A stretch of 22,972 bases of DNA, from assembly GCA_035697145.1 (NCBI GenBank), contig DASSDL010000016.1, positions 1 through 22,972 of the forward strand, written 5' to 3'. Within the stretch, counting starts at the first letter, position 1; each line of letters opens with the position of its first letter. The stretch is from DASQUK01 sp035697145 (GTDB lineage: Bacteria; Actinomycetota; Acidimicrobiia; Acidimicrobiales; VFJN01). The position numbers were made by a program, and so were the translations under genes. Shown piece after piece: positions 1 through 6,681 of the stretch. Under the pieces are notes generated by a model that was not told the origin of the DNA, did not search any database, and saw nothing but the letters and a program-made list of their open reading frames with translations.

Positions 1-1
1 G

Positions 2-538
2 ATGTTCAACGAGATCTTCCTCACCGGCGTGTTCGTGCCCGACGAATGCGTGGTGGGATCGCCCACCGAGGGCTGGGCCTATGCCCGCACCACGCTGGCC
101 AACGAGCGCGTCTCGATGGCCGAGGCGTCGTCGTTCGGTCCCGGCGTCAGCGCCCTGTTCGAGCTGGCGGAGTCCGAGGGCCTGCTGTCCGACCCGTTGG
201 TCCTCGACCGGCTCGGCGGTCTGTTCGTCGACGCCCACGCCATCGCGGTGCTGGGGCTCCGCACCACACTGCGGGCGCTCGGCGGTGCGCGGCGGGGGAG
301 CGAGGCGGGCGGCCCCGAGGCCAGCGTGCGCAAGCTGGCTGCGGTGGAACACGAGCAGGCGGTGCAGGAGGCCGGACTGGCGCTGCTGGGGCCCGAGGCG
401 GCGCTGACCGATGGGCCCGGGGGCGCCTGGATCGCCGGCTTCCTGGGCAACCGGGCGCTCTCGATTGCAGGCGGCAGCAGCGAGATCCAGCGCAACGTGA
501 TCGCGGAGCGCCTCTTGGGTCTGCCCAAGGACCCGTGA
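2..538 (+). CDS. Acyl-CoA dehydrogenase, C-terminal part (5' truncated by window edge)
   Basis: This is the last 178 residues of an FAD-dependent acyl-CoA dehydrogenase, which introduces an alpha-beta double bond into an acyl-CoA. The opening segment (FNEIFLTGVFVP, then VGSPTEGWAYARTTLANER) matches the middle beta-domain and the start of the C-terminal helical domain. The end (SIAGGSSEIQRNVIAERLLGLP) is the hallmark FAD/CoA-binding tail of the family. The ATG at base 2 is almost certainly an internal methionine, because whole family members are about 380-400 residues and the N-terminal domain is absent. The gene converges on the thiolase gene with 6 bases between the stop codons. The acyl substrate cannot be read from this fragment; neighbouring thiolase and SDR genes suggest a CoA-thioester degradation pathway. 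Confidence 0.9.
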   Translation: MFNEIFLTGVFVPDECVVGSPTEGWAYARTTLANERVSMAEASSFGPGVSALFELAESEGLLSDPLVLDRLGGLFVDAHAIAVLGLRTTLRALGGARRGSEAGGPEASVRKLAAVEHEQAVQEAGLALLGPEAALTDGPGGAWIAGFLGNRALSIAGGSSEIQRNVIAERLLGLPKDP

Positions 539-557
539 CGGCCCTCAGCGCGTCACG
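534..557. terminator. Possible shared hairpin between convergent stop codons
   Basis: CGTGACG (534-540) and CGTCACG (551-557) can form a 7-bp stem with a 10-base loop. The structure spans the stop of the acyl-CoA dehydrogenase gene and that of the oppositely oriented thiolase gene. There is no T-run on either side, so intrinsic termination is doubtful, and both arms are also coding sequence. Confidence 0.25.
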
Positions 558-1687
558 ATAGTGACGCTGGCGTTCGCGCCCCGGCCGATCGTGTGCGCCA
601 CGGCGACACGGGCACCTGGGACCTGACGGTCGCCGGCGTGACCGCCGAGCTGGCGGACCAGCTCGACCACCTGGCCCAACGCCGATGCGCCGAGCGGTTC
701 ACCCTTCGACAGCAACCCGCCGGAGCGGTTGATGGCTGGCCCTGGCGCTTCGCCGCCGTCGGCCTCGGCGGGGAACAGCTTGTGCTGTTCGCCGGCGCCG
801 CAGAGCCCCAGCTCGTACCACGACCGGAGCTCGCGGCCGGCATCGGTGTCCTGGCACTCGACGACGTCGAGATCCTCGGGGCCGACGCCCGCCTCCTCGT
901 AGGCGTCGGTGGCGGCGAGCGTGGTGGGCGGGGTGATGCCATCGTCGTCGACCAGCCCCGCCAGCGGGGTGGACTCGTCGAGCACGCTGCCCGGCAGGTG
1001 GCTCCGGAGCGCGGCCGCGGCCAGCTGGACGCCCCCGTTGCCTCTCCGCAGCACGACCGCAGCGGCGCCCTCGTTGGGGGAGCACAGCATCCACAGCCGC
1101 AGGGGATCGCACACCATGCGCGACGCCAACACCTGCTCCGCGGTGACCTCGGCCCGGAACATGGCGTCGGGGTTGTGGGCGCCCCAACGGCGATTCTTCA
1201 CCACCAACGCCGCCAGGTCGTCGACGGCAAGGCCGTGCTCGCGTAGGAGCCGTTGGGCCCGCAACGCGAAGTACGCCGGGTTGGCCGTCAGCCCCGCCTC
1301 CTCCTGCCAGGGAGCGAAGAACGACGAGCGGATGATCCCCTTGGGCATCTTCTCGACACCCACCACGAGCACCGCGTCGTGCTGGCCGGCGCCGATCGCC
1401 GCCGCCGCCAGCGCCAGCGCGGCGCCGCCGGACGCGCACCCGGCCTCGACGTCGACGATCGGGATGCCGGTCAGCGCCAGCGCGCCCAGCACCCGATGGC
1501 CGCTGGCCACCCCGCCGTAGGCGGTGGCGCAGTAGGCGGCGCCGATCCGCCCCCGCGCCTCGGCGGGCGTCCAGCCGGCGTCGGCGAGCGCATCCTTGGC
1601 GGCGCTGACGCCGAGGGCCGTAGCCGGTGTGTCGCCGAACCGCCCGAACGGGTGCAGCCCCACCCCGGCGATCTCGACACCGTTCAT
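545..1687 (-). CDS. Thiolase-superfamily protein (SCP2/lipid-transfer type) with altered catalytic residues
   Basis: A 380-residue thiolase-fold protein, expected to act on a beta-ketoacyl-CoA or in a related aldol or Claisen-type reaction. The nucleophilic cysteine region is present as EAGCASGG (Cys84). The usual C-terminal GHPxGA motif reads SKGEPLGAS, so the catalytic histidine is replaced by Glu330. The second classical cysteine motif near the C terminus reads AHTIGRG, with no cysteine. The ATG at 1687 was chosen because homologous sequence begins MNGVEIAGVG and because it overlaps the stop of the DUF35 gene as ATGA (1684-1687). A longer open frame upstream reads as shadow of the DUF35 gene. 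Pairing with a DUF35 partner is typical of non-classical thiolases, steroid-type aldolases and benzylsuccinate-type thiolases. The exact substrate is unknown. Confidence 0.85.
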   Translation of the reverse strand: MNGVEIAGVGLHPFGRFGDTPATALGVSAAKDALADAGWTPAEARGRIGAAYCATAYGGVASGHRVLGALALTGIPIVDVEAGCASGGAALALAAAAIGAGQHDAVLVVGVEKMPKGIIRSSFFAPWQEEAGLTANPAYFALRAQRLLREHGLAVDDLAALVVKNRRWGAHNPDAMFRAEVTAEQVLASRMVCDPLRLWMLCSPNEGAAAVVLRRGNGGVQLAAAALRSHLPGSVLDESTPLAGLVDDDGITPPTTLAATDAYEEAGVGPEDLDVVECQDTDAGRELRSWYELGLCGAGEQHKLFPAEADGGEAPGPAINRSGGLLSKGEPLGASALGQVVELVRQLGGHAGDRQVPGARVAVAHTIGRGANASVTIVTR

Positions 1688-2100
1688 GCGGCCGCTCCGG
1701 GGCGCCGCCGGGTGGGCGTGAACGCCCACACGACCCGGCCGCCTGGCAGCGTCTCGGTGGTCACGACCATCGGCTGGCCGTAGCGCAGGGCCGCAGGGTC
1801 GGGCTCGGTGAGGCGCCCGACGACGCGCAGGCCGATGCCGTCGAGCTCGACGATGCCGAACCCGTAGGGGACCGGGCCCTCGTAGCCCGGCGGCGCGCTG
1901 GTCACGGCCGTCCAGGCCCACAGGCTGCCCGTCCGGGGCAGCGACACGACCTCCACGTCGTCGGCACCGGAGTACGGGCAGAGCCCGGCCGGCGGGAAGT
2001 GGTGCCGGGCGCTCGTGGGTGACCAGCCACCGAGCAGAGAGACGTCCCCGCTGTCGTCGCGGGCGAGCCAGGCCCCGGGATCTTCGCCCTCGTCAGCCAC
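1684..2100 (-). CDS. DUF35 / OB-fold thiolase partner protein with degenerate zinc ribbon
   Basis: A small (138 aa) protein of the Zn-ribbon plus OB-fold (DUF35) family, which usually forms a complex with a thiolase-like enzyme and helps CoA-substrate binding. The FPPAGLCPYSG segment (about residues 35-45) is the ribbon region, and the OB-fold follows (GSLWAWTAV, PYGFGIVELDG, GQPMVV). Only one ribbon cysteine (Cys41) remains, where the family normally has four. The first pair is replaced by GGWSPTS, so zinc binding is probably lost. GTG at 2100 was preferred because it overlaps the permease stop by 8 bases (GTGGCTGA); an in-frame GTG at 2115 is an alternative, and neither has a good Shine-Dalgarno. 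The stop overlaps the thiolase start by 4 bases, implying translational coupling. Confidence 0.8.
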   Translation of the reverse strand: MADEGEDPGAWLARDDSGDVSLLGGWSPTSARHHFPPAGLCPYSGADDVEVVSLPRTGSLWAWTAVTSAPPGYEGPVPYGFGIVELDGIGLRVVGRLTEPDPAALRYGQPMVVTTETLPGGRVVWAFTPTRRRPGAAA

Positions 2101-2914
2101 GCTTGATGCGGCCACGCAGGGCGGCGAAGCACAGCCACATGCTGACGGTGCCGACGATGGCGACCGCCAGCAGCGCCTGGCCGAGATCGGCCCACTCCCA
2201 GCCGCTGATGACCAGCGAGCGCAAGCCCTCCAGCAGATAGGTGACCGGGTTGATGGTGGCGACCGTGTCGAGCCAGCCGCTCAACTCCTCGCGGGGGACG
2301 TACGACGAGGTCAGGAACAGGAACGGGAAGAACAGCAGGAAGCTGGAGCTCACCGCCGCCGGGTTGCCGGTCTTGAGCGCGATGGCGTAGCCGAACCCGG
2401 CGAAGGCCAGGCTCCACAGCCCGGCCAAGATGATGAACGCCACGACCCCCAGCGGCCCCGCCTCGAACCGCACGCCGAGGATGAAGCCCATGATCAGGAT
2501 CGGAATGGTGAGCACGCACGCCACGGCCACGTCGGCGCACAGGTGCCCGAGCAGGATGGCCAGGCGCCGGATGGGCGTGAGCAGGAGCCGGTCGAAGTAC
2601 CCGTTTTGGACGTCGAGCACCAGGGCGTACGCCCGCGACACGCCGGTGACCCCGAGCAGGATGGCCGTGGGCATCTGGAAAGCGGTGAAGTCGAAGCCCG
2701 GGATGTTGCTCTCGGTGAGGTCGGACAGCGTGCCGACGTTCACCACGAAGAAGAACAGGGCGATGAAGATCGGCGGGACCACCGCTTCCACGTCGCGGGG
2801 AACCGCCCGCAGTGCCCGCCCCGCGATGGAGGCGACGTCGTGCAGGAACCCGGCGGGGCGGGCGCGGATGGCGCTCGGCGTGGCCGGCGCGACGGTGGTG
2901 TCGATGGCGGTCAA
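2093..2914 (-). CDS. ABC-2 type transporter permease (DrrB-like)
   Basis: A 273-residue integral membrane subunit of an ABC exporter. After a polar N-terminal region there are about six hydrophobic segments, for example PPIFIALFFFVVNVG, the region around ACVLTIPILIMGFILGV, VVAFIILAGLWSLAFAGFGY and LLFFPFLFLTSSYVP. The NGYFDRLLLTPI loop and the late motif SYVPREELSGWL..INPVTYLLEGLR are characteristic of DrrB-type daunorubicin-resistance permeases. It overlaps the ATPase gene by 4 bases (2911-2914) and is followed directly by the DUF35 gene, so all four genes form one minus-strand unit. The exported substrate is unknown; drugs or lipids are usual for the family. Confidence 0.9.
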   Translation of the reverse strand: MTAIDTTVAPATPSAIRARPAGFLHDVASIAGRALRAVPRDVEAVVPPIFIALFFFVVNVGTLSDLTESNIPGFDFTAFQMPTAILLGVTGVSRAYALVLDVQNGYFDRLLLTPIRRLAILLGHLCADVAVACVLTIPILIMGFILGVRFEAGPLGVVAFIILAGLWSLAFAGFGYAIALKTGNPAAVSSSFLLFFPFLFLTSSYVPREELSGWLDTVATINPVTYLLEGLRSLVISGWEWADLGQALLAVAIVGTVSMWLCFAALRGRIKRG

Positions 2915-3921
2915 GACTGCACCTCCGTGCTGTCATCGTCGCTCTCGGTCATTTCGGCCAGCTCGGCCTCCATGGCCTCGTCGGACGTCTGAATGTGTGT
3001 GCCGGTCAGCTCGAGGAACACGTCGTCGAGCGTCGGCGTGCGCAACGTGAGGTCGCGGACCGGTACCCCGCAGTTGTTGAGGGCGACGGCCACCGGGCCG
3101 ATGACGGCGGTGCCCTCGGCGGCGGTGATCACCATCTCGTTGCCCCGGGCCTCGACGCCGGCCACGCCGGCCACGCTCTGGACCATGGGGCAGGCCCCGG
3201 CGGCGTCGCCGTCCAGCCGCGCGAAGATCACGTCGTTGCCGATGCGCCGCTTGAGCTCGAAGGGCGTGCCCTCGGCCACGAGCTTCCCCTCGTTGATGAT
3301 GCCCACCCGGTCGGCGAGCTCGTCGGCCTCCTCCAGGTACTGGGTGGTGAGGAAGATGGTCATGTCCAGCTCGTTGTTGAGCCGGCGTACCTCCTCCCAC
3401 ACGCGGACCCGGCTCACCGGGTCGAGCCCGGTCGTCGGTTCATCTAGGAACAGCACCTGGGGGTTGTGGACGAGGGCGGCCGCCAGGTCGAGGCGGCGCT
3501 TCATGCCGCCGGAGTAGGTGCTGATGGGCCGGTCCAGCGCGTCGCCGATGTCGACCAGCATGGCGAGGTCCGCGAGGCGCTGCTCGGTCTCGTCCTTGGA
3601 CAGGCCGTAGAGCCGGCCCTGCAGGCGCAGCAGTTCGTTGCCGGTCTGCTTGGGGTCGAGCGCCGCCTCTTGGAGCGCAACGCCGATGCTCAACCGCACC
3701 TGGCCGGGGTCGGTGGCGACGTCGTGACCGGCGACGACGGCGCGACCGGAGGTGGGCGCCAGCAGCGTGCAGAGCACTCGGACGGTGGTGGACTTCCCCG
3801 CGCCGTTGGGGCCGAGAAAGCCGTAGATCTCGCCTTGCTGGATGTCGAGGTCCACCTCGTCGACCGCCGTGAGGCCATCGAACTGGCGGACCAGCTTCTC
3901 TGCGCTGATTGTCGTACGCAT
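2911..3921 (-). CDS. ABC transporter ATP-binding protein, DrrA-like
   Basis: A 336-residue nucleotide-binding subunit of a DrrAB-type exporter. Visible motifs are Walker A GPNGAGKST (37-45), Q-loop region GVALQEAALDP (80-90), signature YSGGM (136-140) and Walker B VLFLDEP (156-162). At the H-loop position the sequence reads TTQYLEEAD, with Gln194 in place of the usual histidine, which is typical of the DrrA subfamily. The residues after about 225 form the DrrA-type C-terminal domain (LTLRTPTLDDVFLELTG) and end in an acidic tail. The ATG at 3921 has no Shine-Dalgarno but lies 8 bases after a TAGCGT hexamer, consistent with a leaderless transcript. It is the first gene of an operon with permease, DUF35 and thiolase genes. 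Confidence 0.93.
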   Translation of the reverse strand: MRTTISAEKLVRQFDGLTAVDEVDLDIQQGEIYGFLGPNGAGKSTTVRVLCTLLAPTSGRAVVAGHDVATDPGQVRLSIGVALQEAALDPKQTGNELLRLQGRLYGLSKDETEQRLADLAMLVDIGDALDRPISTYSGGMKRRLDLAAALVHNPQVLFLDEPTTGLDPVSRVRVWEEVRRLNNELDMTIFLTTQYLEEADELADRVGIINEGKLVAEGTPFELKRRIGNDVIFARLDGDAAGACPMVQSVAGVAGVEARGNEMVITAAEGTAVIGPVAVALNNCGVPVRDLTLRTPTLDDVFLELTGTHIQTSDEAMEAELAEMTESDDDSTEVQS

Positions 3922-3929
3922 GTTCGCCT

Positions 3930-3957
3930 ACGCTACTCCTCGGGACGGGGCATCCAA
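3930..3957 (-). promoter_or_regulatory. Putative leaderless promoter of the DrrA-like operon
   Basis: Read on the minus strand, TTGGAT (3957-3952), a 16-base spacer and TAGCGT (3935-3930) resemble -35 and -10 elements. The -10 ends 8 bases before the ATG, so transcription would begin at or next to the start codon. The 223-base gap 3922-4144 also carries the promoter of the divergent SDR gene; I see no gene in it. Confidence 0.45.
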
Positions 3958-4109
3958 GAGATTCGGGAGTTACGACGCAACCGCGCCGCAAAACTTGTCG
4001 CGCTAGACCATCGCGCCGCGGCGGCGACGCGGTCTTGGAAGGAAGGAAGCTCCCGGTCGCCAGTGGGGCGGGCGCTACGAGCCACCCCACTAGTCTGCGT
4101 CGGCCGGAC

Positions 4110-4125
4110 CTGACGGGCATGTCAG
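4110..4125. promoter_or_regulatory. Putative TetR-type operator upstream of the SDR gene
   Basis: CTGAC-GGGCAT-GTCAG is a perfect 5-bp inverted repeat with a 6-base spacer, 19 bases before the SDR start codon. With flanks it reads ACCTGACG-N4-TGTCAGA, which matches the site before the alcohol dehydrogenase gene (6651-6669) at all 15 of those positions. A possible -10, TAGTCT (4091-4096), lies just upstream, so bound repressor would sit between the transcription start and the ribosome site. Confidence 0.5.
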
Positions 4126-4144
4126 AAATAGCGAGGGGAGTCGC

Positions 4145-5083
4145 ATGGGGCGGTTCGACGGAAAGGTGGCCATCGTCACCGGGGCGGGCCGGGGGATCGG
4201 GCGCCAGGAGGCCCTGCTGCTGGCGGCCGAGGGCGCCACGGTGGTCGTCAACGACCTGGGCGGCGCTGCCGACGGATCGGGCGCCGACACCGGGCCCGCC
4301 CATGAGGTCGTCGACGAGATCCAGGCTGCCGGCGGTGCCGCCGCCGCCAGCACCCACGACGTCGCGACGTGGGACGGCGCCGAGGGTCTCGTCGGGCTGG
4401 CGGTGGCGCGGTTCGGCCGGCTCGATGCCGTGATCAACAACGCCGGGATCCTCCGCGACCGCATGAGCTTCACCATGTCCGAGGCCGAGTGGGACGCCGT
4501 GATCGACGTCCACCTCAAGGGTCACTTCGCCGTGGCCCGGCACGCCGCCGCCTGGTGGCGGGGGCGCTTCAAGGAGACCGGCGAACCCACCGGCGGGACC
4601 ATCGTCAACACCTCGAGCGAGTCCGGGCTGTACGGCAACGCCGGGCAGGCCAACTACGCGGCCGCCAAGGCCGGGATCGCCGCGCTCACCATCGTGCTGG
4701 CCCGCGAGCTCGAACGCCTCGGGGTGCGTGTCAACGCCATCGCCCCCGTGGCCCGGACCCGCCTCACCGAGACCGTCGCCGGCGCCGCCATGGCGCCGCC
4801 CGCTGACTCGGGGTTCGATCGGTTCGATCCCGCCAACGTCGCCGCCGTGGCATGTTGGCTGGCGTCCGATCTGGCGGCCGGCATCTCCGGGCAGGTGGTG
4901 AAGGTCCAGGGCGGCCTCGTCCAGCTGCTCCAGGGCTGGCATCCGGTCACCGAAGTGCGGTCGGAAGAGCCGTGGACGCTGGAGGCGGTGGCGGCGCAGC
5001 GCGCCGGGGTCCTCGGCCCCAGCGACGGGTCGGTGCCGCCATTCCTCCCGACCGCGCCTGCGACACCCGGGGCAGGCTCGTAG
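4145..5083 (+). CDS. SDR-family oxidoreductase (3-hydroxyacyl-CoA dehydrogenase-like)
   Basis: A 312-residue classical short-chain dehydrogenase using NAD(P). It shows the cofactor motif TGAGRGIG (12-19), NNAG (98-101), catalytic Ser158, Tyr171 and Lys175 (YAAAK), and the NAIAP stretch after the active site. The early ENDLGG-like segment VVVNDLGGAADGSG and the length over 300 residues resemble the dehydrogenase domain of peroxisomal multifunctional enzyme type 2 and its bacterial relatives, which oxidise 3-hydroxyacyl-CoAs; this substrate assignment is an inference. The start is supported by GAGGGGAG about 5 bases before ATG. An operator-like palindrome precedes it, matching one before the alcohol dehydrogenase gene. 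It converges with the VOC gene, with only 4 bases between the stop codons. Confidence 0.9.
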   Translation: MGRFDGKVAIVTGAGRGIGRQEALLLAAEGATVVVNDLGGAADGSGADTGPAHEVVDEIQAAGGAAAASTHDVATWDGAEGLVGLAVARFGRLDAVINNAGILRDRMSFTMSEAEWDAVIDVHLKGHFAVARHAAAWWRGRFKETGEPTGGTIVNTSSESGLYGNAGQANYAAAKAGIAALTIVLARELERLGVRVNAIAPVARTRLTETVAGAAMAPPADSGFDRFDPANVAAVACWLASDLAAGISGQVVKVQGGLVQLLQGWHPVTEVRSEEPWTLEAVAAQRAGVLGPSDGSVPPFLPTAPATPGAGS

Positions 5084-5090
5084 GGCCCTA
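5081..5090. repeat. 10-bp palindrome containing both convergent stop codons
   Basis: TAGGGCCCTA is a perfect palindrome. It holds the TAG stop of the SDR gene on the plus strand and the TAG stop of the VOC gene on the minus strand. There is no room for an ordinary terminator between the genes. Chance is possible for so short a site. Confidence 0.5.
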
Positions 5091-5546
5091 TCCGGCCGGT
5101 TGCTCAGGGAACTCCCAATACTGCAGCTCGCACGTCATGGGCAGCAGGTAGCGGACGTAGATGGAGTGGATCTTGACCACTCCCTGGTCGTCGACCGCCA
5201 GGTCGTCGAGGTCGACGCGGGGGTCGCGCTCCCGGAACGCCACTGCCCGGTCGCGGGCGGCGACGAGGTCCTCACGGGAGCGGACGGCGAAACCGTAGTG
5301 GTCAGTGCGGGGGCACCGCATGGGCTCGTCGTTCGCGACCAGATAGATGAACTGGTCCCAGTGCACACAGGCCAGGATCAGCCGCTTCCGGTCGATGGTC
5401 TCCGTCGGCATCTCGTCGAAGCCGAGGACCTCGCTGAAGTAGCGGCACAGGTCGGCGCGGTTGGTCTCGTCCAGCAGGTCGGACGGCACGCTCAGGGCCA
5501 CGTGGTTGAACGTGGGATTACCGGCCGGGTAGTAGGGATGCGGCAT
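5088..5546 (-). CDS. VOC-family (glyoxalase/extradiol dioxygenase fold) protein
   Basis: A 152-residue protein of the vicinal oxygen chelate superfamily. The start NPTFNHVALSVP contains the first likely metal ligand (His15), DHYGFAV supplies a second (His83), and CELQYWEF (Glu140) is the usual third-ligand strand. Some VOC members are dioxygenases, epimerases or lyases, and others are binding proteins; the activity cannot be told here. The ATG at 5546 was chosen because homology begins there and because it forms an ATGA overlap with the alcohol dehydrogenase stop. A much longer open frame upstream is antisense or frame shadow. Co-translation with the alcohol dehydrogenase suggests it acts on the same compound. 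Confidence 0.8.
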   Translation of the reverse strand: MPHPYYPAGNPTFNHVALSVPSDLLDETNRADLCRYFSEVLGFDEMPTETIDRKRLILACVHWDQFIYLVANDEPMRCPRTDHYGFAVRSREDLVAARDRAVAFRERDPRVDLDDLAVDDQGVVKIHSIYVRYLLPMTCELQYWEFPEQPAG

Positions 5547-6631
5547 CACGCCTCCTCCGTTGTCGGGGCCGCGGCCAGCGCCAGACCCGGTGCCACCATG
5601 ACCTTGCCGGCGGTCTCGCCGGCGGCCAGACCTCGAACCGCCTCCCCGACGCGATCGAGCCCGACGTCGTCGGCCTCGATCAGCACCTCGGTGGGGATCG
5701 CGCCCGGCGTCGACAGCAGCTCCAGCGCCCGGTCGAAGCCGTCGGCGTCGTACACGAACGAGCCGGTGACGGTCAGCTCGTTCAGCAGCATGCGGTTGGG
5801 GTCGAACGACGGCGGTTGCATGCCCGCCCCCACCAGCACCATCCGGCCTCCACGCCGGAGCTGGTGCAGGCCCGCCTGCATCGCCGCCTTGTGGCCGGAA
5901 CATTCGAGCACCACATCGACCGCCAGCGGCGACATCTCCTCCGGCTCCCACATCGGGTACGTGGGCAGGTCCTCGGGGTCGAGGACGTCCGCCCCCAGCA
6001 CCCGCGCCAGCTCCTGGCGGGGCCGGGCCGGCTCGACCACCGTCACGGGTCCGAGGCCTCGGGCGAGGAGGGCGGCGACCGTCAGGGCGCCGATCGGGCC
6101 GGCGCCCATGACCATGCCGGTCTCCCCCGGCCTGATCTGGGACCGGGTGATGCCGTGCAGCGCGACCGCCAACGGCTCCGCCAGCGCCGCCTCGCGCCGG
6201 CCGAGCCCCTCTGGGATCCGCACCAGGGCGCGGGCGTCGACCAGGATGAAGCGGGCGAACGCCCCGTCGTGCCCGTCGGTCATGACGCGACGCCGCACCT
6301 CGCACTGCGACGGCTGGCCCTCGAGACAGCGCCGGCACTGGCCACAGCGGGGCGCCGGGCCGCCGACCACCTCGTCGCCCACGGCCCAGCCGGTCACGCC
6401 CTCGCCCAGCGCGGCCACCGTGCCGCTGTACTCGTGGCCGAGGACGGTGCCCGCAGTGCCCAGCCGCTCGGCGATCAGGTGGAGGTCGGAGCCGCAGATG
6501 CCGCAGTGGCCGACCTCGACCAGCACCTTTCCCGGCCCTGGTTGCGGCACGGGCCGGTCCTCCACCGCCACCTCGCCGGAGCCGCGGTAAACGGCCGCGG
6601 GCATCGACGCCGGAACCTCGGTCGTGGTCAT
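5546..6631 (-). CDS. Zinc-dependent alcohol dehydrogenase (MDR family)
   Basis: A 361-residue medium-chain dehydrogenase that oxidises an alcohol with NAD(P). Catalytic zinc ligands are visible as CGICGSDLH (Cys46) and GHEYSG (His66, Glu67). The structural zinc site is complete: Cys96, Cys99, Cys102 and Cys110. The Rossmann motif is GAGPIG (176-181). Overall layout resembles the threonine/butanediol/sorbitol dehydrogenase branch, but the substrate is unknown. The ATG at 6631 follows GGGAGGGG by about 7 bases. The gene lies between the TetR gene and the VOC gene, all on the minus strand. A palindrome at 6652-6667 lies just upstream, so local TetR control is likely. Confidence 0.92.
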   Translation of the reverse strand: MTTTEVPASMPAAVYRGSGEVAVEDRPVPQPGPGKVLVEVGHCGICGSDLHLIAERLGTAGTVLGHEYSGTVAALGEGVTGWAVGDEVVGGPAPRCGQCRRCLEGQPSQCEVRRRVMTDGHDGAFARFILVDARALVRIPEGLGRREAALAEPLAVALHGITRSQIRPGETGMVMGAGPIGALTVAALLARGLGPVTVVEPARPRQELARVLGADVLDPEDLPTYPMWEPEEMSPLAVDVVLECSGHKAAMQAGLHQLRRGGRMVLVGAGMQPPSFDPNRMLLNELTVTGSFVYDADGFDRALELLSTPGAIPTEVLIEADDVGLDRVGEAVRGLAAGETAGKVMVAPGLALAAAPTTEEA

Positions 6632-6651
6632 TTGGTCGCCCCTCCCGAAAT

Positions 6652-6667
6652 CTGACAGCTGCGTCAG
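6652..6667. promoter_or_regulatory. Putative TetR-type operator upstream of the alcohol dehydrogenase gene
   Basis: CTGAC-AGCTGC-GTCAG has the same arms and spacing as the site at 4110-4125. On the minus strand the extended site is ACCTGACG-N4-TGTCAGA. It sits in the 50-base gap between the TetR stop and the alcohol dehydrogenase start. TAACCT (6672-6667 on the minus strand) could be an overlapping -10. Confidence 0.5.
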
Positions 6668-6681
6668 GTTAATACGGGTGC

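Noticed and set aside
611..640. Half-site resembling the TetR operator (ACCTGACGGTC) inside the thiolase gene
   Set aside because: Only one arm is present, it lies in coding sequence near the gene's 3' end, and there is no matching GTCAG at the right spacing.
2015..2992. Plus-strand open frame opposite the ABC permease
   Set aside because: The protein is dominated by Gln, Glu, Asp, Arg and Gly in a shadow pattern, while the minus-strand frame has clear membrane segments and ABC-2 motifs.
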